Origin: Brevipalpus yothersi
Lineage: Eukaryota; Arthropoda; Arachnida; Trombidiformes; Tenuipalpidae
NCBI GenBank assembly: GCA_003956705.1
Contig: QZCP01000112.1
Coordinates: 383,416 to 447,415, forward strand
DNA: 64,000 bases
Direction of reading: 5' to 3'
Shown here: positions 37,187-46,677 of the stretch, in pieces
Numbering within the stretch: position 1 is the stretch's first letter
Layout: every line of letters begins with the position of its first letter
Notes under the pieces: model-generated
Seen by the model: the letters and a program-made list of their open reading frames with translations, nothing else
Database searches by the model: none
What the model was told of the DNA's origin: nothing
Made by a program: the position numbers and the translations under genes

Positions 37187-37898
37187 TCCATCTTATCGAT
37201 AACAACTGATCAAATTTTTCCTCCCACAGAGAGAAACGATACCTGAGAAGCTTTTCATCGGAGATTTTATTATCTAATTTTTTCATTTCTATCCATTCAT
37301 TCCAGCTGAAACTGTTTTTCTCTAAATTAATAGCAAAAGTGTGCAGATATCTCGATTTTTGGCACTCATAATCTGTATCCTATTTATGGTTACATAACGG
37401 TTGAAACATGCTGAGAAGTAAATGGCTGTGAATTGAAATAAACATACAATTATGATTGATTCGTGAATGTTATCTCAGAATAACCACTTATTATTTGTCA
37501 TACGCCAATTTGACTCGCAATTGTCGAACAGAGATGTTAACGATTCAACCTAACCGATCATAATCGTTAGTTAATACATCACTCCATTTATGATCGACTC
37601 TCGAAAGCTCTGAAGCGTTCATCCGTTCGTTTTGAGCTGATAAAGTAAATATTACACGATATTTTGTCAATAAAACTCACCAAAATGTATGATTTTGATC
37701 ACTCTTTGATCAATATGATCTCCTCGAACAAAAAGATTCACATCTAATCATGTTTGGACAGCAGTTGAGAAACATCAGGGCATTCATTTTTGGCTCTCTT
37801 TTTCAGTTATTTAAGCCCGAAAATCGAGCTTCTTCTCGTTTTATCTTCCTCTCTCTTTCTTTCGATTAAGTGGATCATAATTTTTTTTCTATCAAAAT
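37187..37898. other. Intergenic region between the two secreted-protein genes
   Basis: A TATTTAAG box at 37808-37815 lies about 85-90 bases before the next ATG and is a plausible core promoter for it. AATAAA at about 37437-37442 (in GAAATAAACAT) can serve the upstream gene. Nothing else supportable. Confidence 0.5.
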
Positions 37899-38362
37899 AT
37901 GAATTTCATTTTGATTTCGAGCTTCTTAATATGTGTTATTATAGCATCAACTTTCGCTGATCCAACAAAAGAATCGATCTCAAACTTGGGCTCAAGCGTA
38001 GGTGAGCTTTCCTTCTCTCAAACTATCCCGATGAGTTAAGAATCTTGATGAATTTTTCCCATATTTCCAGGGACTGGATCGAAGGATAAAGTTATGATGC
38101 TACAAGGTACTTTGGGTAAATTTCTCACATTCTTGAGTTATCAATCGTATTAATCGTTTCAGGTCATAGTAGCAGCAAACTAATGGGATCAGGTGAAAAC
38201 AGTGAAGGATCTCAATCTGGTGGTGGTGGTGGTGGTGCTTCTAGTGGAGGTTCTGGTGAAGGTATGCGTCAAAATGGTATGAATCCTAATGGAAATCGCA
38301 ATGGTGGTAGACGTTCGAGACTACGAAATAGGCTCTGTGGAGGAATGCCAGGAGGTGGATAA
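37899..38362 (+). CDS. Small secreted glycine-rich cationic protein, unknown family
   Basis: Three exons: 37899-38001, 38071-38115, 38163-38362; total 348 bases, 115 residues. The N-terminus is a signal peptide (MNFILISSFLICVIIASTFA, cleavage likely before DPTKES). The mature protein is Ser/Gly-rich with a six-Gly run, then Asn/Gly-rich, and ends with a basic segment (GGRRSRLRNRLCGGMPGGG) containing a single Cys. Exon 2 has two usable donors in the same phase (after 38106 or 38115), so isoforms of 112 or 115 residues are possible. The Gly-rich, cationic make-up is seen in some arthropod antimicrobial and cuticular proteins; function here is unknown. Confidence 0.75.
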
Positions 38363-39947
38363 TGTTGAATATTTTATAATCGCTTATTGAAATCTCTCTC
38401 ATCTTCGGACATCCACCTACTTCCTCTCTTTGGTAATAATAATAACCAAAAAATTCAATCTCAATTCCATTTTTTGATTGAGTGTTTTCTTGGTGAAAAT
38501 ACGGAATGCACTGAGCTCGAGAAGCTTTCTCAATCATTACTTATCTGCACTTTAGACTAGCAATATTTAGAAAATTGGACTCTTAGCTAAATTTTTGTCA
38601 AGAACTTCTTTTCCTCTCTTCTGAAGAAGATTAACTATCTCTTAGAATTATGTACAACATTTTTTTCTTCCCAAATGTAGTGTATATTGCATGTCTTCAA
38701 TATAACAAGCTTACTTGATCATATTCGCAATAAGTTTCTACCTCCTTTCTTCATCAATCGAGAGGGTTTTATTGATTGAGATAAAATTATGATTCATTTT
38801 CTCGCGATATCGAAACGATGATGTATAAATGGTTATTACCATCGTAAAGTTTGATGAACAGGCTCTTGTATGATCCTGGAAAGTTTACCTAATCACAAGC
38901 TAGAATCGCGCTTGAATATATTGCGCAAAAAGTCGTGAAAAAAAGAAGAAGAAAAATACTGGAAAAAAGATGCAAACAAAGCTGTATGGAAATGTGCATC
39001 ATGTTATCTGAAGGAAATTATTCCACTGAAAAAAAGTGAGGAAATAAATGTATTCAAACGATTGAATGTAAAAGAAGGTAACAATGGTGGGGAGATGAAG
39101 GCGTTTCTTTCAAAGAATAGTTATACTCTTGGCCATCATCAATCGTGGCGAAATACTCTCCTCTCTCCATCTCATCATCTCTCTTTCTTCCTCTCTTCCT
39201 TCCTTCCTTCCTTCTTCTCTCTCTCTCTTCTCTCTCTTCAGTCTCTCGGGTAAGAGATGAGCTCACCGCTTTGTTGACATTCTGTCACTCATCTCTCGGT
39301 AGTTTTTACTTTCTCTCTCTCTCTTTCTCTTTGTAATTTATCCACTGCCAATGGTAACCCATCTTACTTTTTTTATATATTGTTCACTACTGATGATGAT
39401 TTAATGTGAATTGTGGAGAAAAGGTGAGCTCAGTCACGAGACAAGAGGTTGAAAGCCACTCGTCTTTCAACTATCGCTTCCTGCTTCTTTCATGAACCTT
39501 ATTGTTGTCTTTTGTTTTTGTTTTTGTTTCAAGATCAGGACTTTTATCAAGTTCTGGAAATCAGTTGAACTCTATCAATAGCTCTTTGATCATCACCTCA
39601 TCTTCCTGTGATACCTAAACTGGCCATTCATCGAAGGGAAGAAAATCTTCGATCAGTGCGAATCTACTTAATAGTTAATTGTTTTATGATATTGACTCTA
39701 CCATATTCTTGCGGCATTCCCTGAGCTCCTTATGGTCCGGTTGTCTCTAGCCGGTGCCAAACTTTCCATCACAGTTGATCTGCTCCCAATGAATAAACCT
39801 TATGTAAGCCGAGGTTTGTTTTCCTCATCAGCCACCTACTGAACACATTTCTCTGTGAGTCTTGTTCACTCAGGATTTCGTTTCACGATTGTTGAGCCTA
39901 TCAAATCAGTAATTTCTTTGGATGAAACATCCTGAATCTCTTTCAAC
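38363..39947. other. Intergenic region before the glycosyltransferase gene
   Basis: About 1.6 kb without a supportable gene. It includes CT/CTT-rich sequence (39160-39245 and 39312-39333), which produces long but meaningless Ser/Leu ORFs, and a short TTTTTG repeat near 39510-39530. The promoter of the 39948 gene must lie here, but I see no TATA box close to it. Confidence 0.5.
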
Positions 39948-41619
39948 ATGCTAATGAGATGGTCAATGTGGTCTCGCCTGGACTCACGCAACTTGCTCAA
40001 ATTTTTAATAATTTTTAATCTGATCCTCGCAATATATCAGATTACTTCCCTTCACTTCATCAAACCTGAATCATGTCTTCTAGTTAAGTCTTCAGCTCTC
40101 GAGTCTAACAATAACTTGAAATCGGTAAGGTATACTCAACTTTCCAGACAAAATTCTCATTTTTCTTTTCCTATTCAAACTAGATCCACTTTTCATCGAC
40201 AGAGAATGGGCTCACAAGTCGATCTCAAGACGCTCCAAACGTATTAAATTCTCCTCGGAATTTGAAAGCCAAATCATCTTCAGAGGTATCTGAATCGAAT
40301 AATTTGAAGCATCCGTCGAGTTCTGCTCTTTCATCACGATCTATATGGTGGACAATTGAGAATAGAACTTCCTATACTGTGATAAAAAATTACATTCCTC
40401 CCGAAAACACTGATCCCATAGACCCAGATAGCGTAACGCTCTCGACTCAAGGGACTTATGAGTTCTTATATCATGTTGAAAACCTTTGCAAAAGATGGGA
40501 TGGTCCTCTCTCTGTAGCTGTTTATGCTCCTGGCAAAGATTTTCTGGCCAGTCTTCATCTGATTGAATATATGAGGTTGTGCTGTGATAGATGTGTTCGA
40601 CAAAACGTCTCTTGGCACATGGTATACGATATGAGGCACGGGCCAAAACCAAAGGATATCAAATTTCCAGATGAGGTCACTAACTTCAGTGAATATGATT
40701 GTTCTATCCCCCTGGAGCAAATAATATCATCTTATGAGAATAACTATCGTAGTAAAAACAAGTTACCCTATCCAATCAACGTCGCCCGTAACGTTGCACG
40801 TTTGTCTGTGAAAACCAAATACCTCTTAGCATCAGATATTGAGCTATATCCAAGTTTGAACATAGTTAGCATGTTCAAAAAGCTTCTTGAACGTGAAAGG
40901 AATAGCCAAGTGCCAAATATTAATCTGAAAGTGCCTCATGTTTATGTGCTTCCCATATTTGAAGTCAATACTGGCTTGAATCCTCCTTTAACCAAGGTTC
41001 AACTGAATCATATGATAAAGAAAAGTAAGTTGACATCAAATTCTTTTGTAAGCTAGCATAACGCGGGAAGATTGGTTGATCTATTTTTTTTGTTATTTTC
41101 CGTAGAGGAGGCCATCTTTTTTCATTATTGGGTTTGTGATGCCTGTCAAAACTTCCCTGATAGGGAAGAATGGATCGATGCAATCCCTGCTGATGCTTCA
41201 TTAAACATATTCAGGGTCACCCAAAGGACTCGAAGTCGAAGTTCTTGGGAACCTTTGTACATAGGAACCAATGCTGAGCCATTATATGAAGAGCGCCTGA
41301 CTTGGGATGGGAAGAAAGATAAAATGTCTCAGGTAATGTTCTTTTTGTTTCCTTGAATCATTTTCTCGTAAACTAAAACTCTTTTCTCTCTTATCACGAC
41401 CCTCTTCAACAGATGTTTGAAATGTGTCTACTTAATTATGATTTACTTATTTTGGATAATGCTTTCCTGGTTCATGCTCCAGGAATCAAGAGAATAGACA
41501 TGAAAGATCAACAGAAGAGGTTACCCTTCATCAAGCTAAATGAGAGAAATTATAAGACGATCATGTCGAAACTGGTTAAGAAGTACAAGAGCGTGAACAA
41601 TCGAACTCTAGTTTGTTAG
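39948..41619 (+). CDS. B4GAT1: Golgi GT49 glycosyltransferase, B4GAT1-like
   Basis: Four exons (39948-40124, 40184-41024, 41106-41332, 41413-41619) sum to 1452 bases, 483 residues. Type II membrane layout: a short basic N-terminus (RWSMWSRLDSRN), one membrane segment at about 19-38 (LLKFLIIFNLILAIYQITSL), a variable stem and a lumenal catalytic domain. Family signatures include GPLSVAVYAPGKDF, the metal/nucleotide-site stretch LLASDIELYPS (about residue 280), SSWEPLYIGTNAEPLYEERL and LLILDNAFLVHAPGIK. In animals B4GAT1 adds glucuronic acid to xylose to prime matriglycan on dystroglycan. The family also has several poorly studied arthropod members, so GT49 is certain but the exact substrate is not. 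Start chosen as the first Met before the membrane segment; a second Met lies two codons later. Confidence 0.9.
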
Positions 41620-41749
41620 CAAGTATTACTTACTCATTTTAAAATATTTAAAATATTTTGAGATTTTTACTGTCATTTTGGTGTTACTCTAGCACTTTGC
41701 CTTCTTCAATTCCAGCCATCCTCCTATTTAAATGAATCAATTGTTTATA

Positions 41750-41755
41750 AATAAA
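41750..41755 (+). terminator. Polyadenylation signal of the B4GAT1-like gene
   Basis: AATAAA 130 bases after the stop at 41619 and only 78 bases before the stop of the convergent methyltransferase gene. Confidence 0.75.
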
Positions 41756-41833
41756 CCATATCTCTTATGATATTTTAGTTCGGAACTTTTGCTTTTGTGC
41801 CCCACAACAAGATAAAGTGATACTAACATATCG

Positions 41834-42629
41834 TCAAATGGATTTCCGGAACCGGAGAATCATTTGATGCTCGTTATGGCATTTTCTCTCAATGACAATT
41901 TTTTCTAAACATACAGATTTTTGAGCCAAGAGCTCTATAACTTCATTTGGTTTGTTTTCCTTGATGAGGAGAAGGTAGAGAAGAGAATTGTTCGCCATGA
42001 AATCTGGTGCTTGGCTGATGAATTTATCGATGATAGCTCTTCCATCAATTCCACCAGCCCATGACTTGGAGAGAAGGTCCTCATTTTTTAGCTATAAAAA
42101 GAAACTTTTTTTCAGTTTCAGTCAATCATTTCATATCAACCCACCTCATCCTCTTCTGTCGGCACATATGGCGGATTAAAGAGAAGAAGGTCTACTTTCT
42201 TCTTGAAAGATTGTCCAAAGTTATCGAAAAGATTAGTCAGAACGATATTTGGTGATATTCTCTGCAAACCATTCTTCTGAAAAGTTTCGATGCTAGCCTC
42301 TACAACATTTTGATTGATATCCGTGGCTCTGTAAAGTAATTTCAATACTTTCAATACAAAGAACAAAACGATACTTGATAGAGAGTTAATTACAAGTAAA
42401 GTGCCTGACGTGGTCCCAGAGTCTTGCAGAGTGCAGTGGTCAGAATGCCAGTACCAGTTCCAATTTCTAGACATATAGTTGGCTTAAGACTCTTGATGAG
42501 ATCTAGATCTTTGGTAAAACAATCAAGAAACAGAAAAGAATCTTCTCTCGGTTCATATACATCGGGATTGTAGGACCATAAAGGAGTGTCCAGAACATGG
42601 GATGGGTTCGAAGAGTCAATCTGCTTCAT
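41834..42629 (-). CDS. N6AMT1: HemK2-type methyltransferase N6AMT1
   Basis: Catalytic subunit of the eRF1 glutamine methyltransferase, partnered with TRMT112; it is also reported to methylate histone H4K12 (KMT9). Three exons on the minus strand: 42629-42394, 42328-42145, 42091-41834, total 678 bases, 225 residues (human about 214). Exon 1 has DVYEPREDSFLFLDC and the SAM-binding loop LEIGTGTGILTTAL. Exon 2 supplies ATDINQNVVEAS and the catalytic LLFNPPYVPTEEDE, whose NPPY binds the Gln side chain. Exon 3 has SWAGGIDGRAIIDKF and a C-terminal KCHNEHQMILRF. It is convergent with the B4GAT1-like gene (214 bases between stops) and divergent from RpS7, with which it may share a promoter region. Confidence 0.95.
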
Positions 42630-43577
42630 TAGGGGACGATGTCAAGTAATATTATACTCATGGACAGAAGGGAGAAAAATATTGAGACTCAGCTAACAGC
42701 CGAATGAGATAATTGGTGTGAAGGGCTGCGAGGCCAGTGCGACCAATTGATTACTGAAAGCAAGATAATTTTTCAATATTTCGCTTGAAATTAGCGTGCT
42801 GACTTATTTGGGCTAGAATACGAACTACACCATGGCACTGAAAACCAGAAACTAGATAACCAGAAAATTTCAGAGTCGTCAAAGGAGAATTCGAATCAAA
42901 ATTCAAGAGGAATGTTGTCAAAATGAGCTAACACGAAGAAACGTTCCTTGAGTATCTATTAAAGTAATTTCTCAGCTGGAATACCAAAGCTAAGTATGGC
43001 ACTGATCAAATTTAAATCGAAATAGATCCAAAATCAACAACAATTCAAATGGAAGCATTTCATAAAAAACAAGAAACTCAGAGACTAGTCTCATGGATGA
43101 TGAAATTGTCGAACTAAAAAGAAGTCCAATTCAAGAAGATTAAATAATTTTGATCCTGGCAATCGTTGACTGATTTAAGTTTGATTAAACTTTAACCATT
43201 GAAGTTCGAGTTTGGTTACTCAAGTTAACCAAATCTCATGGAAGCATGAGCGAAACTAGAGGGCTCTGATGATCGATGTATCGAACCTGTGAGTATCGGT
43301 AGATCGAAGCTCAGCGGAAGTTGATGGAAGCCGACATGAAGCACAACTTCCTCTTCGCTCCATCATACAATTCTGTGGTGTGTTCACTTTTGGTCCTGCT
43401 TTTTTGGACTTGGTTGAATTATATTTAATTTGTCTGATGACAATATTGTCCTAGCATCTAAGTATTTCGAGTGAGTATACTCTAGTGTTGATGAATAATC
43501 ATTATTGTAACTGTGGGTGAACATTTTGTTGCAGATTCCCCTTTCTTGTGCTCGCTTAGGAAGCTTACTTGGAAAAC
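42630..43577. promoter_or_regulatory. Divergent region between N6AMT1 and RpS7, with likely RpS7 leader
   Basis: A pyrimidine-rich CTTCCTCTTCGCTCC at 43350-43364 looks like a 5' terminal oligopyrimidine start typical of ribosomal protein mRNAs. A strong GTGAGT donor at 43471 and an acceptor ending GCAG at about 43534 suggest a short 5' UTR intron before the RpS7 start. The rest of the region shows no ORF of note. Confidence 0.45.
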
Positions 43578-44391
43578 ATGGTGAAGTTATACTCTACACT
43601 CGCCAAGATTCAGAAGAAACATGGCGAAAAAGTTGATGATTTCGAAGCTACTGTGTCTCAGGTACGATCTTGAATTGTTTCGTTTCATACACACCCGTGT
43701 TACAATGTTTGTTTCTCTCTCCGTTGTTACAGGCACTTTTGGAAATCGAAATGAGCAGTGATCTAAAGGCTCAACTCAGAGAGTTGCATATTGTAGGAGC
43801 TAAAGAGATTGATGCTGATGGAAAGAAGGCGATAATCATATGGACGCCTCCACCTCAGTTGAGAGCCTGGCAAAAGCTTCATGTTCGTGTAGTCCGTGAA
43901 TTGGAGAAAAAGTTCAGTGGTAGACAGGTTGTTTTTGTTGCTAAGCGAACCATCCTGCCAAAGCCCACGAGAAAAGTTCGTTCCAAGACAAAGCAAAAGA
44001 GGCCTCGAAGGTTTGTTAATGTTTAATTTCTCCTAATCAGCCTTCTTGTACACAGTCTTCCTTTTTCTAACTTGATTTTTTCCCAAATTTTCCACATTAA
44101 TAGCCGTACCTTGACTGCTGTTCATGATGCTATTCTTGCTGATATTGTTTACCCTGCTGAAATTGTTGGTAAGAGGACGAGAATCTGTCTCGATGGAAAG
44201 AGATTATTCAAAATCCATTTAGATAAAGCCTCTCAAACTTCAATAGATCACAAAGTAAGTCATCTTAAGTTTTGATCAACACATTTCTAATGAAATTATT
44301 TTTCTTCCATTAGATCGACACTATTGCCGCTATATATAAGAAGTTAACTGGTAAAGAGGTCAAATTCGAATTCCCTGAACCCCTTTTCTAA
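43578..44391 (+). CDS. RpS7: 40S ribosomal protein S7 (eS7)
   Basis: Structural protein of the cytosolic small ribosomal subunit. Four exons: 43578-43661, 43733-44010, 44104-44254, 44314-44391; total 591 bases, 196 residues (human 194). Family signatures run throughout: LLEIEMSSDLKAQLREL, KAIIIWTPPPQL, VRELEKKFSGRQVVFVAKR, ILPKPTRK, KQKRPRSRTLTAVHDAIL, EIVGKRTRICLDG, YKKLTGKEVKFEFPE. The N-terminus (MVKLYSTLAKIQKKHGEK) differs from vertebrates, as is usual between phyla. Introns are 59-93 bases; I looked for box C/D snoRNA motifs in them and saw none. The AATAAA at 44403-44408 lies 11 bases after the stop. Confidence 0.98.
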
Positions 44392-44402
44392 ACGAATGTG
44401 AA

Positions 44403-44408
44403 AATAAA
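44403..44408 (+). terminator. Polyadenylation signal of RpS7
   Basis: AATAAA 11 bases after the stop codon; a second TSSK-like gene starts 171 bases further on. Confidence 0.85.
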
Positions 44409-44578
44409 TTACTAAAGACCATAATTCTGGTTTCGTTCTAAATTTACTTCATAGTGTTCTTCAGGTCGATTGTTACTTTACACTATTCCCAACAATAGCC
44501 GGGTCATGCGGCTGGGGAGGAAATTTTTTCCTCGCTCATGTATTGTGAATTATCTTGTTTCTAATTAGACATTCAGAC

Positions 44579-45451
44579 ATGTCTAAGAAGAAGGAGAAGG
44601 CTCAGCTCGACCCTCGAACTGAAGCTCTGTTTACGCGTAAAGGTTATAAAGTAATGGATAAAATTTCGGAGGGCGCTTTTGGAAAAGTTTACACCGCAAT
44701 GAAGGTGTCCTCAGGCGAGATGTGTGCTGTCAAAGTCATGGACTTGGAACGATGTAGCGATAAATTCCGAAGCAAATTCCTCCCCAGAGAGTTGAGCATT
44801 CTCACTCAAGTGAAGCATCCCTATGTGATAAATATTTTCGATATTTTTCGAGCTAACAATCGTATATATATATTCATGGAGCTTGCCCCTAATGGAACAA
44901 TAGCCGACTATTTGAAAGCTCATGGCAATCTTTCAGAAAAAAAGACTCGCGAATGGTTTTATCAGATTGCTGACTCATTGACTTTTCTACACAATAATCT
45001 TGGGATTGCTCATCGCGATATGAAGGTAGAAAATATTCTTTTCAACAAAGATTTTGAGTGTAAGCTTACAGATTTCGGTTTTGCTCGTGTTTGCTTTGAT
45101 TTGAACACTGGCCTTCTTCGACTGAGTGAAACTTACTGTGGCACTGAACCTTATTACGCACCAGAGATCATAGAGAGAGAACCTTATAATCCATTTCTTG
45201 CCGACGTTTGGGCAACAGGAGTTGTTCTCTTCGCAATGCTCAACAATAGGTTTCCTTATCACTATCAAGATTTGAAAACTATGTTAAAAGAACAATATGC
45301 CCATGCTTACAAGTGGCGGCCTGGGGTTGAAGAACAAACTAGTAAGGAGTGTAAAGATCTTCTTTGGAAAATGTTGGAGGCTGATACCAAAAAACGATTG
45401 GTCATGACAGAGGTTATTGAACATCCGTGGCTGAAAAATTATAGAAAGTGA
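44579..45451 (+). CDS. Testis-specific serine/threonine kinase-like protein (TSSK family)
   Basis: A 290-residue protein kinase that is nearly all catalytic domain, the size and layout of TSSK kinases, which act in male germ cells. No introns. Motifs: glycine loop ISEGAFGKVY (about 25), ATP-binding Lys52 in CAVKVMD, catalytic HRDMKVEN (Asp147), DFGFAR (Asp165), activation segment CGTEPYYAPEII, DVWATGVVLFAMLNNRFPY and HPWL. All key residues are present, so it should be active. Start chosen at ATG 44579 (MSKKKEKAQLDP); upstream in-frame codons lack an ATG. Lack of introns beside intron-bearing neighbours fits a retrocopy origin, which is common for TSSKs; this is inference. Which TSSK orthologue it is cannot be settled by eye. 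Confidence 0.92.
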   Translation: MSKKKEKAQLDPRTEALFTRKGYKVMDKISEGAFGKVYTAMKVSSGEMCAVKVMDLERCSDKFRSKFLPRELSILTQVKHPYVINIFDIFRANNRIYIFMELAPNGTIADYLKAHGNLSEKKTREWFYQIADSLTFLHNNLGIAHRDMKVENILFNKDFECKLTDFGFARVCFDLNTGLLRLSETYCGTEPYYAPEIIEREPYNPFLADVWATGVVLFAMLNNRFPYHYQDLKTMLKEQYAHAYKWRPGVEEQTSKECKDLLWKMLEADTKKRLVMTEVIEHPWLKNYRK

Positions 45452-46677
45452 TCAGAATCAACCATTAAAATGTGAATGGGCAAGGTAATCGAACAAAACA
45501 ATTAACCAGTGTTATTGTTGCGCTTTTACAGATAAACACAAGATTTAACGGTAACAATTTGATTCATCAAATTATGATTGATCAGCCAATTTCGTATCAT
45601 TACATAATCGTATTACATTTTATTTATTTCATGATATTTACTTTGAGAATGATTCTTCTGATATGTATAGCAATTGAGAATAACAGCTTTTGAGAAGGGA
45701 TCAATTGAACTTAATTGAGTGAATTTATGAGAGGAGGTGCATCAGACAATTTTTTAATTTTTAATGATGCTGAAGATCTATTGCATCGATGGAGACTAAG
45801 GTGAGGTTGAGTGGTGCTGAGTGCGTTTGAAAGCCATGAATTTATCGACCAAAAAGTTGTTGCTGTTGATCAGAATAAAATAAATGGATCAGATGAAAAT
45901 GCATCGAAAAATTTTCCATCACTCCCATAGCTCAAAAAAATGATGTGAATTCATCTCCAGAGAGCAATGACTCTCCAAATTTCACCGGAAAGAAAGTTCT
46001 ACAAAGTTCAAATCAATAGTTGGCCAGATGGCAAACTAGATCTAATCTTAGAGCTGATTCCTAGAATTCAATTATTCCTGTTCGATGGAATCTATCCAGT
46101 TGCCAGATACCTTCGTGAGAGAAGAGACTGAAGATGTCACGCATCCATCGTAATAGAGAAGGAGAGAAGACTGGTAAAACTAATCAGATGTCAGAATTAT
46201 CTAATGGAATAATAGTGAAGTGCGCTCCAAAACTAATGAAAACTTCAATATCTAAAACTACAGCTCGGTATACTCTTTTCTGTGAAGTCTAAGGAACTCT
46301 CAGAAGTTAATCCGTTTCCAGTTACAAAGCAAAATAGTCCTAATTTAATCATCATTTCTCACTTTAGGGCACATGAATGTTATATTCAATACGGTGACTG
46401 AACTCAGCTCTGTGATAGTCTACATATGAGAGAGGTACAGTGGACAACTAGATAGTTATGTTGAATGATGAGGCCCACATCCTATATGGATGTGAGTCAA
46501 CAATGCGAAAACCCATCATCTACCACATTATTGAATTATATTGTTATCATATCATTGGGAATAGGTGATGGTGGGTCAAGCTAATCGTTGAATAGCGAGA
46601 AGAGAATATTTTCATCTCATGTTCTCACCAATCATTGAGCATGAGAAGAGATGATCAATGGAAGGTACTGAAAAGAG
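45452..46677. other. Convergent intergenic region between the TSSK-like kinase and SCYL2
   Basis: No supportable gene. ATTAAA near 45463 is a candidate signal for the kinase. On the minus strand, TTTATT at 45618-45623 (AATAAA when read downward) is the first clear signal after SCYL2. Its 3' UTR would then run about 1.05 kb and come close to the kinase 3' end. A 7-base-arm inverted repeat (CACATCC/GGATGTG) lies at 46476-46494. Confidence 0.45.

Noticed and set aside
44555..44578. Upstream extension of the TSSK-like kinase
   Set aside because: The extra in-frame codons begin with TTG, not ATG. The first ATG (44579) gives a typical TSSK N-terminus.
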